Below the pieces are notes generated by a model that was not told the origin of the DNA, searched no databases, and saw only the letters and a list, made by a program, of their open reading frames with translations. From Stomoxys calcitrans (taxonomy: Eukaryota; Arthropoda; Insecta; Diptera; Muscidae), in the NCBI RefSeq assembly GCF_963082655.1, contig NC_081555.1:180956151-181020150 (forward strand): a stretch of 64,000 bases of DNA, written 5' to 3'. This document shows, piece after piece, positions 34,866 to 47,404 of the stretch; position 1 is the first letter of the stretch; each line of letters opens with the position of its first letter. Made by a program: the position numbers and the translations under genes.

Positions 34866-35310
34866 TACTTGTTTTAATAAACAATCCTTGTGAGAATTTT
34901 TTTTTGTTTATTCGATGGCTTAGTTATTTTTTTTTTTTCGAAAGTCTAGTTATGCCATCATTTCATTTTCAATGGAATATATATTCAATGGAATTTATTT
35001 TTTTTACTCCCTTCCATCGCTATGCTCCTCATGATATGGTTTTATATGACAAGAAACACATATATAATGCACCTAAAAAACCACTCTAACGATACGACCT
35101 ATTGTTGCAAGTATTTATAATCTTATTCTAAATTCTATTAATCATTTTATTGTGTTCATAAGATAAGATGAATGCATATAGAAAATATTTTTTATTTAAA
35201 CTTTTATATGTTATCTCAAAAGTACTTTTATCTAAAGCTCAAACAACAAATTTAACTTATCTACATGCAGAGAAATAACTGGAGTAAAAGTTTTCGCCAG
35301 GCACCGCAAC
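34866..35310. other. No gene seen
   Basis: T-rich sequence with no supported feature. Confidence 0.45.
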
Positions 35311-35317
35311 CCAAAAG

Positions 35318-36460
35318 AGAACAAGCAAAAGCGTGCTATGTTCGGTCGAATCTTATATACCCTCCACCATGGATCAAATTTGTCGAGTTCTTTTTCTGGT
35401 ATTTCTGTTGTGCTGCTTCAGGCTATAGACCCATTCAGACCATATTTGACACGTATGTTGCAGGTCATGAGAGAAACCGTTGTACATAATTTCAGCCAAA
35501 TCGGATAATAATTGCGCCATCTAGAGGCTCAAGAAGTCAAGATTCCAGATCGGTTTATATGACAGCTATATCAGGGTATGAGCCGATTTAGTTCATACTT
35601 AGTACAGTTGTTGGAAGCCATAACAAAACACGTCATGCTAAATTTCAGCCAAATCGGATAGGAATTGCGCCCTCTAGAGTAAAATAGGGAGATAGGTTTA
35701 TATGGGAGCTGTATCAGGCTATGGACCGATTTTGACCGCATTTTAAACGTACGTTGGTGGTTATGGGAGAAGCCGTTGTTTAACATTTCAACCAAATTGG
35801 ATAATAATTACGCCTTCTAGAGGCTCAAGAAGTCAAGATTCCAGAACGGTTTATATGTCAGCTATATCAGGTTATGAACCAATTTGAACCATACTTAGTA
35901 CAATTGTTGGAAGTTATAAAGAATAACGTCATGCCAAATTTCAGCCAAATCGGATAGGAATTGCGCCGCATAGAGGCTCAATAAGTCAAGATCCCAGATC
36001 GGTTTATATGACAGCTATATCAGGTTATGAACCGATTTGAACCGTACTTAATACAGTTGTTGGAAGTCATAACGAAACACGTCATGTTAAATTTCAGCCA
36101 AATCGGATAATAATTGCACCCTCTAGAGGCTCAAGAAGTCAAGATCCAAGATCGGTTTATACGGCAGCTATATCAAAACATGGACCGATATGGCCTATTT
36201 AGAATCCCAACTGACCTACACTAATAAGAAGTATTTGTGCAAAATTTCTAGTAGATAGCTTAACTCTTTCAAAAGTTAGCGTGCTTTCGCCATACAGACG
36301 GACGAACGGACATGGCTAGATCGACATGTCATGTCGATCAGTAATGTTGTATATATACTATATGGGGTCTTAGACGAATATTTTGAGGAGTTACAAACAG
36401 ACTGACGAAATTAGTATACCCCTATGCTATGGTGGAGGAATGAACTCCGCCTCTTGTTAT
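35318..36460 (+). repeat. Interspersed family B copy with a tandem core
   Basis: Begins AAGCAAAAGCGTGCTATGTT and TATACCCTCCACCATGGATC. The core (about 35500-36180) is a tandem series of units near 155-160 bp with AATTGCGCC-TCTAGAGGCTC, AAGAAGTCAAGAT, CGGTTTATATGACAGCTATA and TCAGCCAAATCGGATA. It ends near ACGGACATGGCTAGATCGAC and CTATGGTGGAGGAATGAAC. Confidence 0.8.
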
Positions 36461-36633
36461 ATAGGTAAAGATGGTAGAAAAAAAAAAGACGTTCCAAAAT
36501 CACGCACCAATGTTGTCGCTACAAGCGTGGATGATCTGGTGAACACGTTTTGCTGTTTCCTCTTTCCTACAAAATGTGTATGTATACCAACCTTAGGTCT
36601 AAATGACTCTCAAAACATAGTATGTACATAGCC

Positions 36634-36735
36634 GGCTGTGGGGCAATGTGGTAAGGCGTTTGTAAACATTCAATAGAATGGATGGAACACAGGTTCGATA
36701 CTCAGCATTCAGCAGCGAAAAAAAAAACATTTTGC
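36634..36735 (+). mobile_element. Possible tRNA-derived SINE head
   Basis: TGGGGCAATGTGGTAAGGCG could be an A box and GGTTCGATACTC a decayed B box 60 bp on, followed by an A-run (36718-36727). A single copy in the window, so it remains uncertain. Confidence 0.35.
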
Positions 36736-36943
36736 CATCTGTTAAAAAAAATGTGCACAAGGCGTTGTCATAATGTGAACAAGTGTGGACGTTTCATTCA
36801 CAAATACATTTATTGGTTTATGAACATTTGTGGTTGATCTGATAACATCTGTTTATTGACTCACTTTTATAAAAGAATGTAGTTTTTTTATCGATGTAAT
36901 TTGTCTATGGGTGTAGAACTTAAGACACCAGCATCTGTAAACA

Positions 36944-37830
36944 GCAGAAAATGTTTGCTGTTTTATTAAAAAAGGGGTAGGGGAAGTCAAAAGTTGGGAG
37001 TTGATGACTATATGATATCTGACACCTACTATATATGTACGAATTAAGACCTATATCTTATTTTGAACCAATTTTAATGGACCTCGGCGGAGGTTTTCAG
37101 ATGGGTTATAAAACAATAACTCTCGATTTTCGACCAAGGCGATGCATACATGTATGGAAGTTAAATATTAATCTGAACCGATATTTATAAAATTCAACAA
37201 AAATGTCAAGAGTTATAAGAGAATTTTTTATATCTGTCAATTTTCGTAACAATCGGTTACAAATGACAACATTATTGCAAATTACTAAAAATTGAACGAA
37301 CATATATAAGGAAACTATGTCTAAATCTGGAAGCTATATCTTAATCTCAACCAATTTCCTCGAAATTCGCCAGTAATGTCGAGAATCGTAGAAACATCCT
37401 TCCTGTGAAACGGTTAATAAATAACCACATTATTCCAATATTAGTCCAAACCGGAAGAACATATATATGTGAGCTTTATCCAAATCTGAACCAATATTTT
37501 CCAAATTCAATAGGCCTCGTCTCTTGGTTAAAGAAATGCCTGTGTCAAATTTGGAGATGATCGGTACTTTGTTCACAAATTAGCATGGGCAGACAGACGG
37601 ACGGACATAGCTAAATCGAATCAGAAAGTGATTCCGAGTTCACCGGCACACTTATCGATGTGTGTAGCTCTTTTCCTGCGGGTGTTACAAACAAATACAC
37701 TAAGTTAAAATACCCTGTATTACAGTGGTGGTGTAGGATATAATTACTGCTGTTCCATTTACGGCAGACTTTTGGTTGTTACAGCAAAATTTGGTGCTAC
37801 TTTTACTAACATATTTCTGTGAGCGTATGT
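36944..37830. repeat. Element D interrupted by a family A copy
   Basis: AGCAGAAAATGTTTGCTGTT (36946 on) and TTACTGCTGTTCCATTTACG (37745 on) are adjacent in the intact copy at 16786-16895. Between them lies a minus-oriented family A copy (about 36985-37742) ending in the complement of CCACCACTGTAATACAGGG. Confidence 0.72.
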
Positions 37831-38754
37831 TTTGTCTATGTATTGGCAATGTTTAGCATGCGAACATCTCGCTTCTCTTTTTAAAAAAATTACAATGGTG
37901 TACCCTTTTTCCGGGTGTATGCCTATAGAGATCATTAAGAGCATTTAGCTGCTTTAATATTTAACTTCAATCACCTTAGTTATGATGGATGGGGTTTGGT
38001 AGCTACGCCCTTAAATGACTTTCTCATTTTCAGCTTTAAGAATTCGTACTCTTCGGCCATGTAGGTAGACCTTTGATAATACTGTTTGTTCTTGTTCTTC
38101 TTTCGGCTTCTTGGACAAACGGCGCGGCGCAATGCAGTATTTTCAAATGGTGATATCATTTGAAATTTATTCTCTCAATAACATTTATCATTGTTATTAT
38201 TTTTATTTCTTATTCAATTTAACACTTAAGTGGTAAAAAGCGAAGGTATGTAGCGACTCGCTGGCTGACTGACTTATGATTTTTTTTGTTTTGGAGGTAT
38301 ATGCATACCGCACTCTGTTTGAAATGCTTAAAAGCAAAATAGACTGTTGCCGTTTATTTTGAGATACGTTATTAGTTTTGATTACTTGGACGGGAATTGT
38401 CTTTAAATTAACTCGCCTACGTATATAAATAAAAACTAAAACATAATTGACGAACTTTAAAAAAAAAATCTTAAATTTTTTGTTCATTTCGCTGAAATTT
38501 CTTAAATTGGACTTTCAAGAATGAACCCAAAAACAACATGAGAAACAAAAATTCCCTTTGCTTATTTGTAACCTACACTTCAACAGCATTGCTTGAACAA
38601 CCACATTTGTAAAAAGTTGTATTGGGCCTCCCGAACAAGTTCGCTCAGAATTTTAAGTGTCCATTATCGGATTCTGATTGGTTTAGTTATCCGTTTGGAG
38701 ATTTTTTGTGATGGGATGGACATGCAGACATTTCACCCCGAGTTGGGATTACTA
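37831..38754. other. No gene seen
   Basis: AT-rich, no supported feature. Confidence 0.45.
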
Positions 38755-39965
38755 GGTTAGGTTAGTTGTAAGTGGCAGTCTGCCATCAGACTCACTAAGA
38801 CGTTTTCGTCCATTGTGATACTACAGGAACAGAAGAAGGAAGATGCCTTCTAGTTCCTACCGTTGAACCATCCAGATCGCTTTAAAAAGCCCAGTAACCC
38901 AGTAAATCAGACAGGTTCTCAAAGAAATGAGAACCTTCTAACTGATTTTGTGTTCAGAAATACGTTCTATAGGGATTTAATGGCTGCCTGGATGTCTGAG
39001 AAGATATTTATGCCAATCGCCGTAATGACATTATTTCTAAGTTATTCCACCACTTCCTTAATTGCAAGGATCTCCGCTTGATACACACTGCAGTGGTCGG
39101 GTAACCTCTTCGATATGACCAATTCTAGAACTTTAGTTTGGAACCATCTGTATATACTTCTCTTACCAGGGATATCGTAGTTACAATCGGTTCAGTCGGC
39201 TCAGGTAGGGTGTAATACACATTACCTGGAACATCGGATATTGTATCAAGTATAACACAGTTTCCGTGGCCGCCACATGACCAATGAGAAAGCACCCTTA
39301 ACCTCACGGCAGTGATCCCTGCAATTTGGGTAGCCACAATGCCCAGAGGCGTAAGAACCATTAAATTCAGTGCATCAGATGGTGTCGTCCTCAGTGCGGC
39401 TGTGATGCACAAACAAGCCATCCTTTGGATCCGGTTAAGTATTGGTGGACTTTAAAAGCGCCGTCCACCAGACCACAACACCATATAGCATAATAGGTCT
39501 GACAACTGCTTAACATGACACGCGGTCTAAATCCCCAACTTTTGCCAATGGCTCTCTTGCAAGTGTGGCCTTTCTTGCCCTTTCCAAAATGTTGGATTTG
39601 AAGTTCAGTTTCCTGTCCAGCAAAACACCCAGGTATTTTGCGATTTCTGTAAATGGAACATTCTCTCCACCCAAGGAGACAAGTTCCACTGTAGGCAACT
39701 TGTATCTCCTGCTGAAAAGAACTACTTCTGTCTTGCACGGTTTTATACCCAGACCACTTTCGGTAGCCCACTTTGCTGTTGCACGTAGAGCTTCCTGAAG
39801 TATATCTCTTAGAGTGCTGGGAAACTTTCCCCTAACCGCAATTGTCACGTCATCAGCATGCGCGAACACTTTTACACCTTTTTCTTCCAGAGACAATAAT
39901 ATATTGTTAATGGCTATATTCCAAAGTAGAGGGGACAATACACTTCCTAGGTGTTCCTCTGCTGA
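38755..39965 (-). mobile_element. 5'-truncated LINE with RT and RNase H fragments
   Basis: Minus strand. The reverse transcriptase starts at GSVLSPLLWNIAINNILLSL, continues to VFAHADDVTIAV (catalytic DD, with A-H-A-D-D for the usual Y-A-D-D), and goes on through CKTEVVLFSRRYKLP and YLGVLLDRKLNF. A shifted frame carries on to ALRTTPSDALNLM and EVYTDGSKL, the start of an RNase H domain. That order places it with the R1/LOA/I group. A two-base loss breaks the frame before GSVLSP, and further shifts follow, so it is dead. The 3' end has CACAATGGAC, AGTGAGTCTG and CTAACCTAACC. Confidence 0.85.
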
Positions 39966-40838
39966 CCCATCTTTTTAGATTCACAGATCCTAATTTGTTT
40001 TCTTATTCTAAATACATTTTTCTTAGAGTAACATATTGCCCTGATCACACGTGACCTCCCGGTCACCCTGTAATAAACAAGTTTTTTAAATATTTATAAC
40101 AGTTGTGGCCGACTTTCAACTTTCTATTTTCTATTTTTTATTTGCTATTATTGCCGCACCCATTTTTGATGTTTTCACTAACAAATTTCTCCCTCCACTA
40201 TCGGTTAGGTATAGCTACTAGAGTTATCCTTTACTTGTATACTGATCATAATATCTTATTGGATTTATTAAGGATTTTCATAAATGACAGAATTCCAGAA
40301 CCTGTTGTTGCAATGGATTTGAAATTTCCGTTTCTTACCGGATTCCCTCAACACAATAATCTGTGTCATCTGTCAAAGTGCCATTATTCCAACGATATGG
40401 AGTGTTAATGATGTGATTGTGTGTGGTGGTAATTTGTTTATATTTACCGTCATAACTATGACAGTTTATTTATTGGATATTTAATTTATTTTCTATTAGA
40501 AATCTATACCTTACAATATTTTGTGTGTAAAAACAAATTCAAACACGTTTGTTTTTTTTTTTTTTATTTCGAGATGAGTAAACGTGTCAAAATGCTAAAA
40601 TAAACCTCTTATGCCAACAATGACTAATCAAACCAAACATGTATGTACATCCTAAATAAATTGTAAGGTTTTTACAGCAATACCTCGATTTACGTCGTGA
40701 TTGGTTCCAATTTTTTTAGTTCCCATATAAATTGATATCAAAATATGATTTCTCGAGCCCCAATAATTATTATACTTTTATTTCTTCTACATAAATATAA
40801 ACTGATTTAGTCACTACCAATTGTTAGCAGAAATTTAA
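39966..40838. other. No gene seen
   Basis: Unassigned, with a piece of element D (40165-40190) and a T-run at 40551-40565. Confidence 0.45.
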
Positions 40839-40846
40839 TGTTTAAG

Positions 40847-41226
40847 CATAGCTGGCAAACTATCGATAATCGCAACATTCGATATTTTTAATAATAAATA
40901 TCGATACGGTCGTTAATTTCCCATTACCTGTATCAAACGAAAATGAGAAGTAAAAATCTGAAGATCGATTTATACAGAACCAATATCAATGACCGAATAA
41001 AGTCAAAAGTCATTGTACAAAATGTTGGTCCAATAGGATGAAAATTGCGCCCTCTATAGGCGCAATGTAAGTGATATATTCAGCTTCAAATCGCTTATTT
41101 TGGTTTAATTTTGCAAAAACACTAACTTTGCCGATAGTATCGAGGGGAAAAATATCAATCGATATCCATACAAAAAAATAAAATATCAATAGTATCGATA
41201 GTGCCATAGATATTTTGCCAGCTCTA
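40847..41226. mobile_element. hAT-like MITE with 8-bp target duplication
   Basis: Element of 380 bp. Left end CATAGCTGGCAAACTATCGA, right end the complement of TAGAGCTGGCAAAATATC. A perfect 8-bp duplication, TGTTTAAG, flanks it (40839-40846 and 41227-41234), the length typical of hAT transposons. Rich in ATCGAT words; no coding capacity. Same family as 58819-59263. Confidence 0.88.
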
Positions 41227-41234
41227 TGTTTAAG

Positions 41235-42216
41235 GGCTTTTACGACATAAAAGTTTCATATACACATACACTTTTCCCTTTTTCATTGACAATTGAAGCC
41301 CAAGAATGACTCATGACGCCTGTGGAACGTGGCGTTTGAAACAAGTATTTGGATTTGGTTAAGCCATTGATTTACTATATTGGCATTATCTATTAAACAC
41401 GGAAATTTGCATAAGAATAATACCTAGCTAGTATCCAAATATCCAGGAAATTTAAGCAAATTTCACAAAAGAATTACGTATTATGAAGGTAGATTGTTCG
41501 TTTATACTTTAAATACATCATATGTGAGTGAGCACAGCGTTGCTCAACAGGTTTCACGGCAAAGTGTTTCTTGTGTCATTATCAATTCTTATTTTGTACA
41601 TACTTTCTTTCATAATCGTCGGCATCATGATCATCACCATCATGATCATCAGTATCTTTAACACCTCTCCCATCAATGCAAAGGGAATACAATAACGAAA
41701 AGCACAAGAACACCTCAGACTCTACAGTTGATACGAATGAATGTGTTTGTGTTTTTTTTGTTTTTATTCGAATGTGTTTTGTGTGCTTTTTTTAATCTTT
41801 GCTAAAAACCAATTTGCCAAATGACGTAATTCCTAAAGATAGTATAAATATTAAGTGTGCATGTGTGTTTCTCTTGAAGCCGGCCAGTCAGTCAAGCAGC
41901 CGGCTATTTGGACAGGCAGACAGACTATTTGATTTAAGTACCAAGAATTGACATAACATTTGTAGACATATTTGGCCTACACCCCACCATCAACCATCGA
42001 AGGAATGACTCTTCTTCTGAATGTTTGAGCTCTTAAGAGTAATTGCACTTGAGCAACCCAATGACAGTAGGGGTCATCTGTGCAAGAGTAATTCCTCTCT
42101 CTCTCTCTCTCTCTGTTTCTCTCTCTCTCACTTCCACACACCCACAGAATCTCTTTGACATGCCATCGCCAAACGGTAGCAAATAGCAGTGAAGATCCTT
42201 GATATACTCAAATTAC
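41235..42216. other. No gene seen; microsatellites
   Basis: Includes a GATCATCAC-type run near 41625-41655 and a CT run (42090-42130). No supported gene. Confidence 0.45.
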
Positions 42217-42527
42217 CTTAATTACTATCGTGACATTTCGAGGTCATTCTTTTTCACTTTCCGCTGTTGCCGGCGTCGCCTGCGCTGTTTAATAATTTCT
42301 ATGATTTTGTTTACGGCAGCAACACAACAACAAAATGTATAGCAAAATTTGTATTTAATTGCACTTAAATTTTTGATTGCTCTGGCTGACTGGCTTCGTT
42401 GGCGCTGAAAGTAAAACTCGAAAAGGTTGCACACCAATACAAATTCACACAGGCACACGCAAACCGAGGGTATATGCGAAACAATCCAACAAACAAACAC
42501 CTGTTAGTTTGCAAACACACTTTTATA
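42217..42527 (-). promoter_or_regulatory. Candidate TATA promoter and non-coding first exon
   Basis: On the minus strand TATAAAAG lies at 42527-42520. The sequence after it is typical of fly 5' leaders (AGCAATCAAAAATTTAAGTG, GCAATTAAATACAAA) and ends in a plausible donor, TTAAG|GTAATTTG, at 42217. It is placed 8 kb upstream of the first visible exon of the smoothelin-like gene and on the same strand, so it could be one of that gene's promoters. The link is inference. Confidence 0.3.
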
Positions 42528-42677
42528 AATATGTGTTATTTTTTATTCAACTCTTAACAAAACAATAACATTAGAGTCATCGAGAGATCACGTCACCACT
42601 TGATAGTGAAGCGTTTTTTTTAACACACAAAAATGAAAATAGTTCACAATAGATGGCTGTCTGGCTGGGATGTTAAG

Positions 42678-42878
42678 TTAATTGTTATGAAATTGCTTCT
42701 CTTTTTTATTGGCACACGGCAGCCGCAGCCAGCCAAATGCAGCGGCAGCTTCGAAATGACCTAAGTGCGCCCACCCCGCCGCCGCCACTGTCTCATCCAG
42801 TGAAATTGATGATGTCGATGGTGATAGTTGCGCCGTGATAGCGGAAAGTGAATCTGTGGGCGGCATCTCTATTTTCAT
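42678..42878 (-). CDS. Candidate exon in a GC-rich island, unassigned
   Basis: A GC-rich block in an AT-rich setting carries a minus-strand open frame starting with ATG (42878) and a second ATG (42866): MPPTDSLSAITAQLSPSTSS, then ISLDETVAAAGWAHL, and on to a stop at 42678. It has no similarity to the interspersed repeats of this window. The plus strand is also open across part of it (AAATVSSSEIDDVDGDSCAV, without ATG), so strand is uncertain. The only nearby donor-like site (CTTAG|GTCATT) would leave phase 1 and does not fit the phase-0 exon at 34108. I cannot assign a function. Confidence 0.25.
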   Translation of the reverse strand: MKIEMPPTDSLSAITAQLSPSTSSISLDETVAAAGWAHLGHFEAAAAFGWLRLPCANKKEKQFHNN

Positions 42879-42908
42879 GATACAACTCCATAAAAGGTAA
42901 ACTGCCAC

Positions 42909-43985
42909 TAATTAATCATGCCAAATAAATTATGATGAATGTGGTGATGTGGTGATGGTGGCTAGTACTTACTCTCTTGCAAATTAAATAAAATTTTTGT
43001 TAATTTCATAAATCATTTCTTGCATCCGTTCGTGTGGCCCAAGGCCATTAACAATCAACGAATTATTCTCAAGATGGAAACCGACAGGTGACATCATATG
43101 CCGAAATCAAGTTCACAAATCATTATTAGATATACACAAGGTTCTATAATTTAGAGCCAATTTTGTTAATATTTTAAAATGTGAGTTGTAATTAAATCAA
43201 ATTTAACATCAAGATATGGTAAGTAAACCGAAATGTCGATAATTAGAACAAAAGCAATAATGATGAAGCGGGCGAACACTTTCAACACAGCAAAAGAAAC
43301 TCGCCAAACTTAGACCATTGTAATAATTGAATTGGCAGTCAAAAATAGTTTTCGAATGTTTTGTTTTTCTAATATGGACAGCTGCTGTCAAAACATTAGC
43401 AGTGCACAATGATAAAACATTTTAATGGAAAAATTTGTATTTTTCTTTGAAAGTATTTAATAGTTTTTCATAGTCTTATAGGCATTATATGACCCTTTAG
43501 TTTTAACCCTTTGATAAAAGTAAAAGGTTTCACGTGTTTGCAATAAAGTGAAAAAATGTGTTTATTTCTCAGTAATACTAAGATAACTTATTTTATCTAT
43601 CTTTTTTTTGCATCATAATGAAGTTTACAAGATAAAGTCATTTTAACCTCCTAACATGGAAGCTTAATATTTTGGAGTATTTCAATGCATTGGGTAGCAT
43701 CTATGATATTTTCGATGGTATATATAGGACCCTTAGTAAGGAAAACGTCCCCGAACCATTGCATTTGATCCCCCATGTTTTACCGTTTTAGTGATCGAGG
43801 ATTATATTATTATTTCTACGACCGTTTTTCTTGTTTTCGGGTCCGATAACCACCTTACAATACAATTTTTCATTCACAGTTCATCACAGCTTATTGATGG
43901 GAGATTTTGATATATGTAATCTCTCAATACTATATATTTTTTTTCAATAGTGTTAATTTCCTGGATATTGTGCATACAAATTAGC
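42909..43985. other. No gene seen
   Basis: AT-rich, no supported feature. Confidence 0.45.
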
Positions 43986-43987
43986 TT

Positions 43988-44265
43988 CGTGCCACCGTAG
44001 CGAAAAGGTTAGCATGTGCGCCTGAACGCCTGGGTTCGAATCCTGGCAGGACCATCAGAAAAATTTTCAGCGAGGTACTTTGCCATGTAAAAACTTTTCC
44101 CTAAAAGAGGTGTTGCTCTGCGGCACGCCGTTCGGACTCGACGTTAAGGAGGTCCCTTATTATTAAGCTTAAAATTAAATCGGACAGCACTTATTGATTT
44201 GGGAAAATTTTGGCCCAGTTCCTTAATAGAATGTTCATGGGCGAATTTGAATTTGCATTTGCAAT
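43988..44265 (+). mobile_element. tRNA-derived SINE, internally deleted
   Basis: A box (GTAGCGAAAAGGTTAGCATG) and perfect B box (GGTTCGAATCC) are present. About 30 bp of the middle (the CCTCCTAATGCTGGCAACAT part) is deleted. Tail ends GGGCGAATTTGAATTTGCA. Confidence 0.88.
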
Positions 44266-45721
44266 ACCCTGCGAACAATTTCTATACTAACGGACGAAAA
44301 AATGCTGTCACTAAGGACGTTCTGGTGCTTAATCGCATGCGTCGTAAATAGTTTTCTATATCTCGTTTTCACTTTCTATTTTTGTAAAAATCCGTTTCCT
44401 ATCGCTTTTGCAAAATAATTTAATAAAACTTAAACTTCTCGGTAAGTTGTTACTTCAGTTATAAACTTTTTTTATGTAACGATGGGGGTCCACATTCCGA
44501 AGATTTCCCCGCCCAAATTTATTCTAAATTATAACAATATTATTATTATATTACATATTATCTTATCGATTACAATATTATCTTATCGTTCCAATTCAAT
44601 TTCGAGTGAAAATATTGATATTTAATGAGTTTTTCCCAAATTTTTTGTTCACTGCTATTTTTATGACTTGGCGACTTTTTTTGAAATGGACATAATAACT
44701 CGAATATTTTGAACAATTGTACCTATATTATTGCATATTCCTTTTTGCACTGACATAACGGTAAATGCAGCGGTTAGATTGAAAGAAAGTCTCTGTTAAA
44801 CAATTAAATCAACAATGATTTTTATTTTGCTGCGCTCCTATTATTTTGACCGCAACTGTATGTCTATGAGTGAACCTACCTTAGGGAGTAGAATATAATA
44901 AATTCTTTAGAAGATCCAGGAAAGTTGAGAATTTTCTTTTTAACTTAAAAAAAATGATTGGCGATGTTAAATCAAATTAATAATGTGTTTGTCACATAGT
45001 AGACTGGGATACACTTGTAAAAATAAAGTTTTTCTTAGCTTAATTTATAGTGTTTCCTAAACCGACTATTTTTGTGAAATAAGTTTGGTTGGCAACACTG
45101 ACATCATATTGTTTTCCTTATATCCTTCAAACGTTTCGAGCTCAAGAGCCTTATTATGTTATTTAAAACAGTATTTATTATTGCGATTTTAGTGCATTGT
45201 GTTTCGATTTTTGACACCAAAAGAGTTAAAATGTAAACTTTAAATATTGAAACTGTAATTTCATCTTTACCTTTCGGCTGGAATGGTGCAAACTTCTTTT
45301 CCCGAACTTGTAATTCAAATCATTTCTCTTACATTTCCTTTTTGCAATGCTATGTGTGTGGTTTGTCAATAATAATGGATGAGATCATTGTTAGACGACA
45401 TCATCCCAGCTTTCTCCTTCGTTTAAGGAGATTTTACTTTTCTATTTGGTTAAAGTCTCTTTTGGTAAAAAAAGAGAAAATGTGTCTAAAAGCGAAAAAG
45501 CTAATATGGTTAACGTAGATATTGTTTCTAAGTTACAAATAGAGGGTCGAGTGAACTAATTATTGCAGGGTCTATTCATTTCATTCAGAAAGTTTCCTTA
45601 CCCCATACTAAGAAAATGTGGTTTATTACATTGATTGTATTACAAACTTCATAATTTTTGAAAGAATTCTTAAAAATCTTTTCCTTGTTTGATTGAACAA
45701 AAAAAATTTTGATATCAAACA
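44266..45721. other. No gene seen
   Basis: AT-rich, no supported feature. Confidence 0.45.
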
Positions 45722-46015
45722 AGGTTAGGTTAGGTTGAATGATTCGCCCACCAAAGGTGAGTTCACTCGGAGGCCAGTTTGGCCTATTGTGATACCTTAG
45801 AGAGAGAAAGGGAAGAAAAGGGAAAAATTTGAGACCTCCCACTAGAGGTTATACACGAATAAAAAGAAAGAAAAAGGAGGAGTGGAGAAAACCCGAGCAA
45901 GAGGTGAAAACCCGCTCTTCTATACACAAACACGGACCTACCTACGCCGGCGCCTGTGTCACCCCCACCCCAAATTTTTTGTACCTCAATAGTCCACATG
46001 TAGACGAAAGAAAAT
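45722..46015 (-). mobile_element. LINE 3' end fragment
   Basis: On the minus strand it ends GGTATCACAATAGGCC, AGTGAACTCACCTTTGGTGG and AACCTAACCTAACC, the same type of 3' tail as at 38755 and 675. Upstream is GC-rich, with no clear open frame. Confidence 0.55.
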
Positions 46016-47360
46016 AATTTTATCTTTTTCAATTTTCTTAAAGCGGCATTGTACCGAGACGAAACAAAAATTTTACTACCGACTAACTTCGTTAAATTAG
46101 CAACACTGGCACCATGCTGCTCCCTTGATCTCCTTTTTCATCATTAAATCAAATTTTTAGGTAGCAACCCCATTTTACCCCAAAAGTGTGAAAAGAGGTT
46201 TATTTATTGAAATTCCAAGCATTGCTGAAATACAAATTCTCAAGAGTTGCTTGTTCGGTAACAACACCCACTGGAATAACCGTCAATATTTACACTTATC
46301 AACTTCACATTGGACACCTACTCCCACACCTCATTAAAAGTGGAATTGCTAAAATCATATTCTAATTTGAGTGTATTTTTTCAGCGAAAGTAAAGCCGTT
46401 TTTTTATTGCAAACAAATGCCATAAGATAATTTCAATTTCTACACAACTCTGAAATGGGGGGAAAGATCAATGTTTGCCTTATTATCATGTCAGGTTGTC
46501 AATTTGTTGTTAGTTTTCATTTTTCAAAAAAAAAAATGACAGACAACAAAATAGCCATAAATTCGCATTGAGGGTGTAGGAAAAAAAGCACAAAAGTACA
46601 ATAAAACAAAATAAATCAAACAATTTTTTTTTTTTTTTTACATACATACATATGTATACATCAAGAACACATGAATTTCTATGATTGTTTTGATTTATTA
46701 TTATTTTCCGAACCCAAAGTTTATTTATATCAAACCATATACTTTAGATAGAGACAAGCCTACTAGCGCCCGAAGCTATTTCTATATCATTGTCTTACTT
46801 TGGGTATTTTAATTTATTCATACTTAGATGTCCAAAGAAGATGAAAAAAACCATCCATCTAATTTGAAAAAAAAAAAAAATCTCATGCTTGTGGTTTTAT
46901 GTAGTAAAGACAATCGCATGTATTGAAGATTTACACAGATCCAGCGGGTTGAGTCAATTGCTTTGTATGCACACATATTCTTAAAATAAAGAATTACTAT
47001 CCATTTTTGAATGTTGAAGAGTTGTACCTTGCAAACTTTAAATTTCAACATGAAAGTTGGGCCTAATGATCGAAAATTTCTTTGCAATGGAAAATGATAA
47101 CCAGAGGATGCCACACACCAATCATGGTATGATGCGTTTCGACTTCTGGTAAATTAAGTCATCATCAGAAACCAAAGGTCGTTCATTAGTAGGCAGTACA
47201 CATTTATATAAAACGTCTAGTAAATAAATACACAAATAGAAAAATTGATACCAAACGTGCTTACTTCAATGCCATACGGTATTGATAGTGAAGCAACCCC
47301 GTATAGTTTTAAAACAAAACCGCCTGGTAAAGATAAAGTAAATGTTTTCTACTAATATTC
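46016..47360. other. No gene seen
   Basis: AT-rich. A CATGGTATGATGCGTTTCGA / AAATTAAGTCATCATCAG segment near 47122-47170 may be a repeat, but I cannot place it. Confidence 0.4.
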
Positions 47361-47402
47361 TCGCCAGGATTCGAACTTATACTTTAAGGGTCATAAGCGG
47401 AT
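47361..47402 (-). mobile_element. SINE head fragment
   Basis: Complement of the B box region only: TCTCGCCAGGATTCGAAC, then GGTCATAAGCGGA. Confidence 0.6.
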
Positions 47403-47404
47403 AC

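Noticed and set aside
35500..36180. CRISPR-like array
   Set aside because: The regular repeats are about 155-160 bp, diverged and without unique spacers, and belong to an interspersed fly family.
38203..38487. 94-codon minus-strand open frame
   Set aside because: Lys/Ile-rich translation expected from AT-rich DNA; no splice sites or repeat membership to support it.
41600..41700. Minus-strand exon with an acidic Asp/His-rich translation
   Set aside because: The translation comes from a GATCAT-type simple repeat. The donor-like site would leave a phase that does not fit the next exon, and the acceptor is poor.
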